From Streptosporangiales bacterium (lineage in GTDB: Bacteria; Actinomycetota; Actinomycetes; Streptosporangiales; WHST01): a stretch of DNA of 58,182 nt. The position numbers and the translations under genes were made by a program. The notes below the pieces were generated by a model, which saw nothing but the letters and a program-made list of their open reading frames with translations, made no database searches and was not told the DNA's origin. Position 1 is the stretch's first letter, and the number at the start of each line of letters is the position of its first letter. Below are positions 1 to 8,860 of this stretch, piece by piece. The stretch spans positions 1-58,182 of the forward strand of contig WHTA01000031.1 in the NCBI GenBank assembly GCA_009379825.1. The letters are read 5' to 3'.

Positions 1-27
1 GTCGCTCGTTGAGGGCCTGCATGACAC

Positions 28-158
28 TGCCGCCCCCGGTTCTCGCGGGGCCGTGGACCGGCAACAGGGAGACGCGCCGTAGAGCGCCGGTTAGTGACCG
101 CCCGGGTGTCGGCCTCGTCGCCGCCGGGTCGTCGCTGCTGCCTGATGGAGGAGTCTCG
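28..158 (+). ncRNA. Candidate bridge-RNA region of the IS110 element
   Basis: In the IS110 group the non-coding left end upstream of the transposase is transcribed into a structured bridge RNA that specifies target and donor DNA. This stretch lies in that place. It can form a stem ACCGGC (57-62) with GCCGGT (86-91) enclosing an internal loop, and a smaller CCCCG/CGGGG hairpin near 34-51. Exact guide loops cannot be assigned by eye. Function is inferred from position and folding potential only. Confidence 0.3.
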
Positions 159-1387
159 TTGTCTCTTGCGCTGCCTGCTGCGCTGTACTTCGTTGGGATC
201 GACTGGGCCGCTGCGATCCACGCGGTGTGCGTGATGGATGCGGCCGGGGTGGTTGTGGCGGAGTTCACCGTCGCCCACTCCGCGGACGGGATCACAGCGT
301 TGATCCGTCGTCTCGCTCGTCTGGGTGATCCCGCCGATGTGCCGGTCAGGATCGAACGGCCGAACGGCCGCCTGGTCGACCTGCTGCTCGAGGCCGGTCA
401 CCCAGTGGTGCCGGTGTCCCCGAACGCGATCAAGACCTGGCGTGACGGCGAGGTGCGCTCCGGCGCGAAGTCTGATGCCGGCGACGCCGCGGTGATCGCG
501 GAGTACCTGCGGCTGCGGGCGCACCGGCTGCGTGTCGCAGCGCCGTACTCGCCCGAGACGAAGGCGCTGCGGACCGTGGTGCGGTCGCGAGACGACCTGG
601 TCGAAATGCGGGTCGCCGCGACCAACCAGCTCTCCGCACTGCTGGACGCGTACTGGCCAGGGGCCAACGCCGTCTTCGCCGACGTCGAGAGCCCGATCAG
701 CCTGGCGTTCCTGACCCGCTACCCCACCCCGGCCGCCGCAGCCCGGCTCGGCGTCAAGCGGATTGCCGCGTTCATGGTCAAGCACGGCTACTCCGGCCGC
801 CGCACCGCTACCGAGCTGCTCACTCGGCTGCACGGCGCCCCACCGGTGTCAGCGACGACGCCGTGACCGAAGCACTGCGCGACGCCGTCCTCGCCCACGT
901 CGCCGTGCTGACCGCGTTGAACACCGCGATCAAGGACCTCGACCGGTCCGTGACCGCCCACCTCGGGGAGCACCCGGACGCCGCGATCTTCACGTCGCTG
1001 CCAACGTCGGGTCAGATCAACGTCGCCCAGGTGCTCGCCGAGTGGGGCGATGTCCGGCAAGCCTACGACTCTCCCGACGCCGTCGCCGCGCTCGCCGGCT
1101 GCACACCTGTCACCAAGGAGTCCGGCAAGCACCGCGCGGTGCACTTCCGGTGGGCCTGCAACAAGCGGTTCCGCAAGGCGATCACCACCTTCGCCGACAA
1201 CAGCCGCCACGCCAGCCCCTGGGCCGCCGACATCTACACCCGCGCCCGCGCCAGCGGCAAGGACCACCCACACGCGATCCGCGTCCTGGCCCGCGCCTGG
1301 ATCCGCGTCATCTGGCGCTGCTGGCACGACAACAACCCCTACGACCCCGCCAAACACGGCACCGCAGCCACCCTCACAGCGGCCTGA
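159..1387 (+). pseudogene. IS110 transposase, frameshifted
   Basis: This is a site-specific recombinase of the DEDD plus C-terminal Tnp_20 type. The first frame carries the RuvC-like domain: GIDWA (first Asp), IERPNG (Glu) and KSDAGDA (Asp pair). The second frame carries the C-terminal domain with GCTPVTKESGKHR, which contains the conserved Ser region. The frames join at a run of four C at 838-841. One extra C would restore a continuous reading (HGAP-TGVSDDAVTEAL). As it stands, frame one stops at 866 and frame two can begin at GTG 863. The start chosen is TTG 159, preceded by GGAGGAG. The split could be decay, a sequencing error or recoding; decay or error seems likeliest because no classical slippery heptamer is visible. 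Confidence 0.8.
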
Positions 1388-1404
1388 GGTTGACACAGGG
1401 AGTG

Positions 1405-1854
1405 TCATGACCGCACCCCCGTCCGTTCCGTCACGAGCGTCTTCAGGCTCGCCGCGACCACGGTCTCGTCGCGCTGGTTGAGCACGGTGAAGTCGGAGGT
1501 GACCACGCCGGTACCGTCACCGCGCGGCGTCTTGTCGGTGACCACCGTGCGGACCCGGATCGTGTCGCCGATCCTGGTGGGCGTGACGAACCGCAGCCGG
1601 TCGATCCCGTAGAACGCCTTCATCGCCTGCGGCCAGAAGGTGACCAGGCCGAGCGCCACCGAGAGGACGAGCGCGCCGTGCGCGACGCGGCCACCGAACA
1701 CCGGGTCGGACTCGGCGTACGTGACGTCGGTGTGCGCGGGGTGCCAGTCACCGGTGAACATCGCGAACGTGACGATGTCCGTCTCGGTGACCGTGCGCGC
1801 CATGCTGACGTGCTCGTCGCCGACGGCGATCGCGTCGAAGTAGTCGGTGATCAC
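1405..1854 (-). CDS. MaoC-like (R)-enoyl-CoA hydratase, first of pair
   Basis: This 149-residue single hot-dog-domain protein hydrates a trans-2-enoyl-CoA. The hydratase-2 motif is visible as [11 protein letters not shown], with Asp and His in the expected D-x4-H spacing, followed by [10 protein letters not shown]. The GTG start at 1854 overlaps the stop of the upstream MaoC gene by 4 bp, so the two are translationally coupled. A longer reading to 1908 would run deep into its neighbour and is not preferred. The last few codons and the stop lie in the presumed right end of the IS110 element, so the native C-terminus may have been replaced. It is the last gene of the ligase-hydratase-transporter operon. 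Confidence 0.8.
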   Translation of the reverse strand: MITDYFDAIAVGDEHVSMARTVTETDIVTFAMFTGDWHPAHTDVTYAESDPVFGGRVAHGALVLSVALGLVTFWPQAMKAFYGIDRLRFVTPTRIGDTIRVRTVVTDKTPRGDGTGVVTSDFTVLNQRDETVVAASLKTLVTERTGVRS

Positions 1855-2339
1855 GCATGCGCCTCCTGCGGTCTGCGGTACATCAACCCGGTGCGGCGGC
1901 ATCGGCACACCAGCACGTCGTCCTGGTTGTACGCGCGGTGCTCGAACACCACGATCCCCGCGCCCGCGCGGGACTTCGACGCCCGTGCGTCGACGACCTC
2001 GCTCTCCACGCGCACCGTGTCTCCCGCGAACACCGGGGCGGGGAACTGCACGTCGGTCAGGCCGAGCTGGGCGACGATGGTGCCCAGGGTGAGCTCGGGT
2101 ACGGACAACCCGACCACCAGAGCGACGGTGAACATACTGTTCACGAGCGGCTTGCCGAACTCCGTGCGCGCGGCGTACTCGGCGTCAAGGTGCATCGGCG
2201 CCGGGTTCATCGTCATGGTGGTGAACAGCACGTTGTCGGTCTCGGTCACCGTGCGCCGGGTGGCGTGCTGCACGACGGTGCCGACGGTGAGCTCCTCGAA
2301 CCACCGGCCGGACACCCGACGTCGCGGGTCCACGGTCAC
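1851..2339 (-). CDS. MaoC-like hydratase, second of pair
   Basis: This 162-residue hot-dog protein of the MaoC/mesaconyl-CoA hydratase-like type starts with GTG at 2339 and overlaps the transporter stop by 4 bp. The motif region reads [15 protein letters not shown], so Asn occupies the place where the partner has the catalytic Asp, while the His is kept. Such variants occur in the NPAP-H subgroup. In several actinobacterial systems two MaoC chains form heteromers in which only one chain is catalytic. The coupled arrangement with the 1405-1854 gene suggests the same here. The CoA substrate is not deducible. Confidence 0.75.
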   Translation of the reverse strand: MTVDPRRRVSGRWFEELTVGTVVQHATRRTVTETDNVLFTTMTMNPAPMHLDAEYAARTEFGKPLVNSMFTVALVVGLSVPELTLGTIVAQLGLTDVQFPAPVFAGDTVRVESEVVDARASKSRAGAGIVVFEHRAYNQDDVLVCRCRRTGLMYRRPQEAHA

Positions 2340-3670
2340 GAGCGGTCCTCCACGGCGGCGCCGTCCATGTCGCGGCTGCCGCGGGCGAGGTCACGCTGGC
2401 TGACCAGCAGCACGCTGAACAGCGACACGAGCGAAACCGCGGCGACGTACACCGCGACAGACATCGACGTTCCGGTGGCGGCGACGAGCGAGGCGGCCAC
2501 CAGCGGGGCTACCGCACCCCCGAGGAGCACGCCGAGCTGGAACGACGTGGACGAGGCACTGAACCGCACCCGTGCGTCGAACAGCTCGGTGATGAACGTC
2601 GCCTGCGGGCCGTAGGAGACGCTGAACAGCACCGCGCCGACGAGGTACGCGAGCACGACCAGCGGAACGATCCCGCTGTCGATGGCGAGGAACGTCGGGA
2701 AGATCCACACGCACATCCCGGCGAGCCCGATGAGGATCAGCCGGCGGCGGCCGTGGCGCTGGGCCAGTGCGCCGAAGAACGGCAGGGCGAACACCGCGAC
2801 CACGGCCGAGAGCAGGACGGCGACCAGCATGACGCTGCGGCTCATCACCTCCGTGGAGGCGGCGTAGGACAGCGAGTAGGTGTTGACGACGTAGAAGTAG
2901 GCGCCGGTGCTGATCATCGAGCCGGTGGCGAGCAGGACTTGCTTCGGGTAGGTGCGGAATGCCTCGACCAACGGCACCCGCACGACCTCCCGCCCCTGCG
3001 TGACCCGCTCGAAGACCGGTGTCTCCGTGAGCGTGAAGCGGACGATCATGCCGATGACCACGAGCACGATGCTCACCAGGAACGGGATCCGCCACCCCCA
3101 GCTCAGGAACGCCTGCTCGGGCATCTGCGCGACGAGGAAGAACGCGCCGGTGGCGAGGAACAGCCCGGCCGGTACGCCGATCTGGGGGAGACTTCCGTAG
3201 AAACCGCGTCGTCCGGGGCTCGAGTACTCGACGGCGGTGAGCACCGCACCACCCCACTCGCCGCCGACACCGAAGCCCTGTACCAACCGCAGCAGGACGA
3301 GGATGATCGGCGCCGCGACGCCGATGGTGGCGTACGTCGGCAGGGCTCCCATGAGGAACGTCGCCACGCCCATCATCGACAGCGACAGCACGAGCATCTT
3401 CTTGCGGCCGACCCGGTCGCCGAAGTGTCCGAGGACGATCCCGCCCAGTGGCCGCGCGAAGAAGCCGACCGCGAACGTGCTGAACGCGAGCAGCGTCGAT
3501 GCGACGGGGTCGGACGACGGGAAGTACAGCGGACCGAGGACCAGGGCGGCCGCCGACCCGTAGAGGATGAAGTCGTACCACTCGATGGTGGTCCCGATGA
3601 GGACGGAGGCGGCCACCCGCCGCATGGGCGGCGCCTGAGCGGTCGTGAGCTCGGTTCTGGAATCGGTCAT
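2336..3670 (-). CDS. MHS-family MFS transporter
   Basis: This metabolite:H+ symporter (major facilitator, MHS subfamily) is 444 residues with about 12 membrane segments. Family signatures are [12 protein letters not shown] at the first helix, [11 protein letters not shown] in the loop between helices 2 and 3, and [12 protein letters not shown] near helix 4. The ATG at 3670 follows GAAGGAGCC, a good ribosome site; the more upstream ATG at 3715 lacks this context. It sits between the enoyl-CoA hydratase and the MaoC pair, so it probably imports the carboxylate that the CoA ligase activates. MHS members carry organic acids, betaine-like compounds or aromatic acids; which one cannot be read here. 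Confidence 0.88.
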   Translation of the reverse strand: MTDSRTELTTAQAPPMRRVAASVLIGTTIEWYDFILYGSAAALVLGPLYFPSSDPVASTLLAFSTFAVGFFARPLGGIVLGHFGDRVGRKKMLVLSLSMMGVATFLMGALPTYATIGVAAPIILVLLRLVQGFGVGGEWGGAVLTAVEYSSPGRRGFYGSLPQIGVPAGLFLATGAFFLVAQMPEQAFLSWGWRIPFLVSIVLVVIGMIVRFTLTETPVFERVTQGREVVRVPLVEAFRTYPKQVLLATGSMISTGAYFYVVNTYSLSYAASTEVMSRSVMLVAVLLSAVVAVFALPFFGALAQRHGRRRLILIGLAGMCVWIFPTFLAIDSGIVPLVVLAYLVGAVLFSVSYGPQATFITELFDARVRFSASSTSFQLGVLLGGAVAPLVAASLVAATGTSMSVAVYVAAVSLVSLFSVLLVSQRDLARGSRDMDGAAVEDRS

Positions 3671-3711
3671 CGTCAGGCTCCTTCGTCGACGTCCCGCGGG
3701 CACTTGGTCGG

Positions 3712-4536
3712 TCACGGAGCGACCGGCGCCGGCGCCGTGCGGCGGAAGTCCGGGTTACGGCGTTCCGCGAACGCGGAAAGCCCCTCCCGTGCGGTCGCGC
3801 TGCCCAGGTGGTCGAGCAGCGCGTCTCTTTCTGCTGCGATCGCCCGCGCCGGCTCGGCGGCACGAGCATTGGTGTGCAGGCGTCTCATGAGCGCCAGGGC
3901 GTCCGGGCCGTGCCTGGCCAGCCGGTCGACGAGCGCGTCGACGGCGGTGTCCAGGTTGGCTGCCGGGACGACGTGGCTCACCAGCCCGAGCTGGCCGGCG
4001 GTACGGCCGTCGAGCATCTCGCCGGTATACAGCAACCGGCGCGCCAGCATCGGCGGCAGCGCTCGCGTGAGCCGGACCGAACCGCCCGCGCCCGGCACCA
4101 GCCCGTACTCGAGATGCCGGTCGCCGATGGCCGACGTCTCGCTGACGACGGCGAGGTCGCAGGCGAGCATGATCTCGCAGCCGCCGGCCAGCGCGTACCC
4201 GTCCACCACGCAGACCGAGACGAAGGGCGCGGCCTCCAGCCGGTCGACGGTCGCCCCGATCGACGTGATGTAGTCGCGCAGTGCCCCCGGTTCGTCCACG
4301 ACGCCGAGCAGGTGCTTGAGGTCGGCGCCGGCCGACAGGGTGCCGTGCGCACCCCGGACCACCACGACGCCGCACCGCGCGTCCGTCGCGGCGTCGACGG
4401 CCGCGTCGAGCCCGGCGACCACGGACGGACTGAGCGCGTTGCGGGATCTCGGCCGGTTGATCGTGACCCGACCGACCGGCCCGTCGACCTCCACCAGGAC
4501 GGCGCCGTCCGCGAGCTCCTCACCTGCCGATGACAA
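3712..4536 (-). CDS. Enoyl-CoA hydratase/isomerase (crotonase family)
   Basis: This is a crotonase-fold enzyme acting on an acyl-CoA intermediate. The oxyanion-hole segments are visible: SAGADLKHL near the N-terminus and DGYALAGGCEIMLACDLAV in the middle, followed by EYGLVPGAGGSVRL. The first catalytic Glu position holds CEIM and the second lies in YGLVPG, where many crotonases have Glu. The start is uncertain. GTG 4566 would overlap the ligase by 47 bases; TTG 4536 (with GAGAGG upstream) gives a 17-base overlap and a normal family N-terminus. It is followed 41 bases later by the MHS transporter in the same operon. Confidence 0.85.
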   Translation of the reverse strand: MSSAGEELADGAVLVEVDGPVGRVTINRPRSRNALSPSVVAGLDAAVDAATDARCGVVVVRGAHGTLSAGADLKHLLGVVDEPGALRDYITSIGATVDRLEAAPFVSVCVVDGYALAGGCEIMLACDLAVVSETSAIGDRHLEYGLVPGAGGSVRLTRALPPMLARRLLYTGEMLDGRTAGQLGLVSHVVPAANLDTAVDALVDRLARHGPDALALMRRLHTNARAAEPARAIAAERDALLDHLGSATAREGLSAFAERRNPDFRRTAPAPVAP

Positions 4537-6145
4537 TGCCGGCCGCCTCTCTGTCCCACAGTTCACCGAGGCGTTCGGCCGCTGCGGTCTTCAGCTTGTA
4601 CTTCTCGATCTTCTCGCTGGGCGTCTTGGGGAGCTCGTCGATGACGTCGAGGTAGCGCGGCACCATGAAGTACGGCATCTGGTCGGCGCAGAACGCGATG
4701 ATCTCCTCGTACGTGATCGTCGCGCCGTCGGCGGCGACCAGGTACACCATCACGTCGTCCTCGCCGAGCTCGGATGCCACGGGGACGGCGGCCGCCTCGT
4801 GCACCGCCGGATGCTGGCAGATGATGGTCTCGACCTCGTACGCGGAGATGTTCTCGCCCCGCCTGCGGATGGCTTCCTTCTTGCGGTCCGAGAAGTACAG
4901 GTACCCGTCACCGTCCAGCCAGCCGCGGTCGCCGGTGTGGAACCAGCCGTCCTTGTGCGTCTCGGCGGTGGCCTCAGGCATGTTGTAGTACCCGAGCATC
5001 GTCATGCCGGGCTCGGCCGGCTTGATCCGGATCTCGCCGACCGCGCCGACCGGGACCTCGACCCCGTCGTCGTCCACGATCTGCACCGCGACGCCGTCGC
5101 GTACCCGCCCGGCGGACGGCACCTTCTCCTGTGGGTCGTCCGGGCCGAACACGGTGACCGCGCAGTTCTCGGTCATCGCGTAAACCGAGGTGACGGTGAT
5201 GCCGTACCTGTCGAGGAAGCCGCGGCTGAGCTCGCGCGAGTTCGGCACCATCATGCAGATCCGGGCGCGGTGCTCGCGGTCCGCGGGCGACGGCGGCTGC
5301 TGCCAGATGATGTTCGCCATCGCGCCGAGACAGTTGAACACGGTCGCGTTCGACTGCTGGATCTGCGCCCAGAACCGGCTGGCCGAGAAGGGCGGGTACA
5401 GCGCCACCGATGCCTCGGCCCAGAGCGCCGCGTAGACCGTGTACCAGAGCGCGTTGCCGTGGAAGACCGGCAGGCAGGTGTAGAGCACGTCGTCCGGCCG
5501 GTAGCCGTTGATCGAACTCATCTGGTGGCCGACCGCGTGGCCCTGCGACTGTGGGCAGATGGCGCCCTTGGACGGCCCGGTGGTGCCCGACGTGTAGAGG
5601 ATCAGGTGCGGGTCCTCGGCACGTACCGGCACCGCAGGCTCCGGCGGCGTGTCGGGGCCGGTGGCGAGCTCGGTCAGCTCGTGCGTGCGCACCCCGTCCG
5701 GCAGGCCGGCGGCGGTGAGCGCGTCGGCGTCGACGCCGTGGCCGAGCACGGTGCGTACGGCAGGCACCTGGCCGAGGACGTCGACCGCGCGCTGCAGCAG
5801 CGATCGGTCCACGCACAACATCACCGAGTCGGACTGGTCGAGGAAGTAACGCAGCAGCTCGCCCTTCGCCGCGGTGTTCAGCGGCACCGCGACCGCACCG
5901 AGCTTGCCGAGACCCCACAGCGTCCAGAGGAACTCCGGGCAGTTGGGCATGAGGAGCGCGACGTGGTCGCCCCGGCCGACGCCGAGGTCGGCGAACCCGT
6001 TCGCGTACCTGTTGGTCATCGCGTCGAGGTCGCGGTACGCGTACGTGCGGCCCTGCCAGTGGAGGAACGGCCGGTCACCGACGGTCGCCGCCTTGTCGGC
6101 GAGGATCCGGGTCGTCGTCCGGTCGCTGGCGTCGTAGTAGCGCAT
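4520..6145 (-). CDS. Acyl-CoA ligase (CaiC-like, AMP-forming)
   Basis: This 541-residue ANL-superfamily ligase activates a carboxylic acid to its CoA thioester through an acyl-adenylate. The phosphate loop YTSGTTGPSKG is at residues 184-194. The hinge region has KKEAIRRRGENISAYEVE, and the C-terminal catalytic lysine is about K512 in TPSEKIEKYKLK. Overall it resembles crotonobetaine/carnitine-CoA ligases (CaiC) and short-chain fatty acid ligases, but substrate cannot be fixed. It is the first gene of an operon with an enoyl-CoA hydratase, MHS transporter and two MaoC hydratases. It diverges from a TetR gene, with an operator at 6201-6216 in the shared promoter. Confidence 0.88.
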   Translation of the reverse strand: MRYYDASDRTTTRILADKAATVGDRPFLHWQGRTYAYRDLDAMTNRYANGFADLGVGRGDHVALLMPNCPEFLWTLWGLGKLGAVAVPLNTAAKGELLRYFLDQSDSVMLCVDRSLLQRAVDVLGQVPAVRTVLGHGVDADALTAAGLPDGVRTHELTELATGPDTPPEPAVPVRAEDPHLILYTSGTTGPSKGAICPQSQGHAVGHQMSSINGYRPDDVLYTCLPVFHGNALWYTVYAALWAEASVALYPPFSASRFWAQIQQSNATVFNCLGAMANIIWQQPPSPADREHRARICMMVPNSRELSRGFLDRYGITVTSVYAMTENCAVTVFGPDDPQEKVPSAGRVRDGVAVQIVDDDGVEVPVGAVGEIRIKPAEPGMTMLGYYNMPEATAETHKDGWFHTGDRGWLDGDGYLYFSDRKKEAIRRRGENISAYEVETIICQHPAVHEAAAVPVASELGEDDVMVYLVAADGATITYEEIIAFCADQMPYFMVPRYLDVIDELPKTPSEKIEKYKLKTAAAERLGELWDREAAGIVIGR

Positions 6146-6200
6146 TGGGTGCTCCGCCTCTGCTCTCGACCGAGACGGTAACCGGGGCCACGGCCAGAGT

Positions 6201-6216
6201 CAACAAACACTTGTTG
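6201..6216. promoter_or_regulatory. Probable TetR operator, copy 1
   Basis: Perfect inverted repeat CAACAA-ACAC-TTGTTG in the 124-bp gap between the divergent CoA-ligase operon and the TetR gene. Its position suits repression of both promoters. The same pattern, xAACAAnnnnTTGTTG, recurs at 6940-6955, which supports a shared binding protein. Binding by this TetR is inferred. Confidence 0.65.
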
Positions 6217-6269
6217 CATCGCCTCGCCTGGATCGTCACCTCGATCGCCCGGTGGTGTGTAATGGGCGG

Positions 6270-6887
6270 ATGACCGAACGCGCTACAGGCAGTAACGACT
6301 ACGCGGCTCCGATCGTGCAGACCGCCGCCGCGCTCTTCGCCCGGCAGGGCTACCGCGGCACGTCGATGCGGGACATCGGCAGGGCGGTCGGCGTCCACGC
6401 GGGCAGCCTGTACGTGCACATCTCGAGCAAGGAGGACCTGCTCGAGGAGATCGTCTTCCACATCATGGAGCGCTCCGAGCAGGACATGGCCGATGTGCTC
6501 GCCGGCGGCGGCACGGCGACCGAGCAGCTCTACCGGATCGCCGCCAAGGACCTCGAGCTCATCGGCGAGAACAAGGAGTTCGCCACCGTCTTCTTCCACG
6601 AGTGGCGGAACCTGAGCGAGGAGCGCCAGCAGAAGGTGATCGCGAGCCGGGACCGCTGGGAGGCCAACCTGCGGAGCGTGCTCGCGCGGGGGATCGCCAC
6701 CGGCGAGTTCCGCGACATCGAGCCGCGGATCGCCGGTATCGCCCTCACCAGTATCCTGAACTGGGCATACGTCTGGTACTCGCCCGACGGCGACCTGTCT
6801 ACCGACCAGCTCGCGAAGCGATTCGTGGACATCGTGATCAACGGCATCCGGGCGCCGCGCAAGGGTGGCGAGATGGGAGTCGGCTAA
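6270..6887 (+). CDS. TetR/AcrR-family repressor
   Basis: This 205-residue regulator has an N-terminal helix-turn-helix (TAAALFARQGYRGTSMRDIG then AVGVHAGSLYVHISSKEDLL) and a ligand-binding C-terminal domain of the kind found in KstR2/FadR-type acyl-CoA-responsive regulators. The ATG at 6270 was chosen because the preceding in-frame ATG at 6252 would precede the usual N-terminus. It diverges from the CoA-ligase operon, and palindromes lie on both sides of the gene. It probably represses the ligase operon, itself and the downstream hydrolase, with an acyl-CoA or acid as inducer; the ligand is an inference. Confidence 0.88.
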   Translation: MTERATGSNDYAAPIVQTAAALFARQGYRGTSMRDIGRAVGVHAGSLYVHISSKEDLLEEIVFHIMERSEQDMADVLAGGGTATEQLYRIAAKDLELIGENKEFATVFFHEWRNLSEERQQKVIASRDRWEANLRSVLARGIATGEFRDIEPRIAGIALTSILNWAYVWYSPDGDLSTDQLAKRFVDIVINGIRAPRKGGEMGVG

Positions 6888-6939
6888 GCCGGTCGAGATC
6901 GTCCGTCGACCAGCGGGGGAGGGGTGTTTCAAGATCATG

Positions 6940-6955
6940 TAACAACTGTTTGTTG
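6940..6955. promoter_or_regulatory. Probable TetR operator, copy 2
   Basis: TAACAA-CTGT-TTGTTG lies 118 bases before the alpha/beta hydrolase start. The inner AACAA/TTGTT arms and 4-base spacer match the copy at 6201-6216; only one outer base departs from symmetry. This ties the now broken hydrolase to the same regulon. Confidence 0.6.
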
Positions 6956-7073
6956 ATTGCGTGCAGTGATTGTGGTTTGCTTCCCTGCAACCGCGCGGGA
7001 CCGAGACAAGGAAACCAAGCCTTCGGGGTGCGACACCACCGTGCACCGGGGCGCGGTCGCAGGGGAGCGGATA

Positions 7074-7890
7074 TGCCATTCGTCCCGGCATCGGACGGTG
7101 TCCTGCTGCACTACTCTCGACCGGCACCGGCCGGCCGATCGTTCTGATCCACGGGTGGACGATGAACGGCCGACTGTTCCACAAGAACGTCGACGCGCTG
7201 GCCGCCGACCATCGGGTGATCACTATCGACTCCCGCGGCCACGGCAGGTCGGGTAAGGAGTTCATGCACCTGACCATGGAACAGGTCGGCCGTGACATCG
7301 AGACCGTGTTGGCCGCCCTGGACCTGCGCGACGTCGTGCTCGCCCGGCTGGTCGATGGGCATGGCGACCGTGGACAACTACCTCGCCCAGTTCGGCACCG
7401 AGCGGCTCGCCGGGATCGTGGACATCGACATGACCCCGTACCTGTTCGCTGACGGCGACTGGCCGCACGGCGTCTTCGGGAACCTGGATGCCAGGAGCTC
7501 GCTGGACGTGCAGCGCCAGATGATCGCCGACCGCACCGGCCTGATGGAGGTCTGATCCCGGCCATGTTCGCGGCCGGCTCCACCCAGGACCCCGAGACGA
7601 TCGCCTGGTGGTCCGACGAGTCGACCACGGTCCCCGACCTGACGGCGCTCGCCCTGTGGGTGCCCTTCTCCAGCCAGGACAGGCGACCGCTGCTGCCGAC
7701 CATCGACGTACCGGTGCTGCTCGCGCACGGCCGGAAGAGCCAGATCTACCCGACGCCGGTGTGGGAGGCGCTGAGCGACCTGATCCCGCAGACCTCCCTC
7801 GCCCTCTTCGACGATAGCGGCCACTCGCCGTTCTGGGAGCCACCCGAGGAGTTCAACGCCGTCGTCATCGACTTCGTCAAGACGCTGTAG
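7074..7890 (+). pseudogene. Alpha/beta hydrolase, broken by three frameshifts
   Basis: Pieced together, the product is an alpha/beta-hydrolase of about 270 residues. It starts MPFVPASDGVLLHYS, continues TGTGRPIVLIHGWTMNG (oxyanion region HGW), reaches the nucleophile elbow GWSMGM and ends with DDSGHSPFWE, which holds the catalytic His. The reading frame changes near 7115, near 7352 (one extra C in GCCCGG just before the nucleophile elbow) and near 7555, where a TGA intervenes. Three independent indels in 440 bases make a functional product unlikely unless the sequence contains errors. The homologue would be a haloperoxidase/esterase-like hydrolase. It sits behind the second TetR operator. Confidence 0.75.
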
Positions 7891-8108
7891 CGCGCCGCCC
7901 GCATCTGATCTGCGACAACACGAGCCCCTCGGGCCTTCGTCACACATTCCACACGAAGCCGGCTCACTGCGGATTTGCTTGAATAGCTCCCCCGGCGACG
8001 CCAATGGGGACGGTATTCGTCCAGACGATTGCGCCGTACTCCTTGCGAAGTGCGCGGCGACCTCCCAGTGGTCCTACGAAAGGTGTGCCAGGTGCGCCTG
8101 CTGGACGG
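7891..8108. other. Non-coding stretch between remnants
   Basis: I see no convincing gene, RNA or repeat here. It separates the broken hydrolase from the HsdM tail and is probably junction debris from earlier insertions or deletions. Confidence 0.4.
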
Positions 8109-8366
8109 CTACCCATCCCGCGATTGGTTCTCGGACGCGGCCTCGAGCGCAATCGCGACCGCCTCGAACTCCTCCAGAGCAGCGGTGAGGTCCTCGACGA
8201 TCTCTCGGGCGATCACCTCGGGGACGGGGAGGTTGTCCGTGTCCTCGAGGGACTCGTCCCGCAGCCAGGTCAGGTCGAGGTTGACCTTGTCGCGGGCGAG
8301 CAGCTCGTCATAGGTGTAGGACTTCCAGCGTTCGGATTCGACGCGCTCGGCGCGGTCTTTGCTGGG
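8109..8366 (-). pseudogene. Type I restriction-modification HsdM C-terminal remnant
   Basis: About 85 residues match the extreme C-terminus of N6-adenine methyltransferase subunits: KDRAERVESERWKSYTYDEL, then LLARDKVNLDLTWLRDESLE and NLPVPEVIAREIVEDLTAAL. This tail is characteristic of HsdM proteins of about 500 residues. All catalytic parts, including the NPPF motif and SAM site, are absent. At about 8366-8460 the sequence changes abruptly to unrelated sequence next to a transposase fragment, which suggests that an insertion or deletion removed the rest. No hsdS or hsdR is visible nearby. Confidence 0.65.
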
Positions 8367-8458
8367 CAGCAAGGACGACAAGATCACCCGTAAGCCCCGA
8401 CCAGTGGTTGGGAATTTAGAACACCAACTGGTGCATTTGGTCAGACGCACCTTGTCAA

Positions 8459-8680
8459 GGCGGACAGGCCATGCAACGCCTGCAACGTGATCACACTAGC
8501 CATCACCTCCGCCGGCACACTCGGCCGACCCCGACCCGAGGGAAACAAATCCGCGAACATCTCATCCGGGAACAACACCCCCCGATACTCAGCCAAGAAC
8601 CAGAACACACCACCATCTCCGGAAACGCCGGGATGGTTCAGACCAAGGACACGGAGAACCGGCGAGCACAGCGCCGGGAC
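8459..8680 (-). pseudogene. Transposase N-terminal fragment (IS1182/IS5-like)
   Basis: One continuous minus-strand reading of 74 codons includes FWFLAEYRGVLFPDEMFADL and the following FPSGRGRPSVPAEVMASVIT then LQALHGLS. This is the typical N-terminal domain of IS1182/IS5-group DDE transposases, in which LFPDE-FADLFP precedes a xxLQALxGLSD stretch. A frame break or stop occurs upstream near 8683, and the gene ends abruptly after GLSA at 8459. Catalytic DDE residues are all missing. It is a small leftover of an insertion, adjoining the HsdM tail. The family name is from recall of the motif, not a database match. Confidence 0.55.
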
Positions 8681-8860
8681 TCAACCACGCCCGTCCATCA
8701 CCCACGCTCAACCCAACTGTCGACCCCGTCATCTGACAGCGACGCGAAAGATCGAGGCTAGGTGGTTGGTCCAGACCCCGACCCGGTGTGCCAGCACCGG
8801 ATCGGCCGCTATCGGATCGCCATCCAGACAAGAGCCACTAATTTGATCTCAGCCTGGATC

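Larger units (their letters stand above)
20..1409 (+). mobile_element. IS110-family insertion sequence
   Basis: The element holds one DEDD-type transposase gene in two frames. A 9-bp inverted match, CATGACACT at 20-28 and its complement at 1401-1409, brackets the transposase and may mark or lie near the ends. IS110 elements usually lack long terminal inverted repeats, so the limits are approximate. The 130-base non-coding stretch before the transposase has the position and size of an IS110 left end. The right end runs into the stop codon of the neighbouring MaoC gene. The boundaries are inferred; the family assignment is secure. Confidence 0.75.

Noticed and set aside
2391-3869. Long minus-strand Arg-rich reading over the MHS transporter
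   Set aside because: It is an off-frame shadow in GC-rich DNA with no domain resemblance. Many similar long frames in the window were dismissed for the same reason.
8471-8846. Plus-strand small proteins over the transposase fragment
   Set aside because: The minus strand gives a family-like transposase reading for the same bases, whereas the plus-strand readings are His/Pro/Arg-rich with no resemblance.
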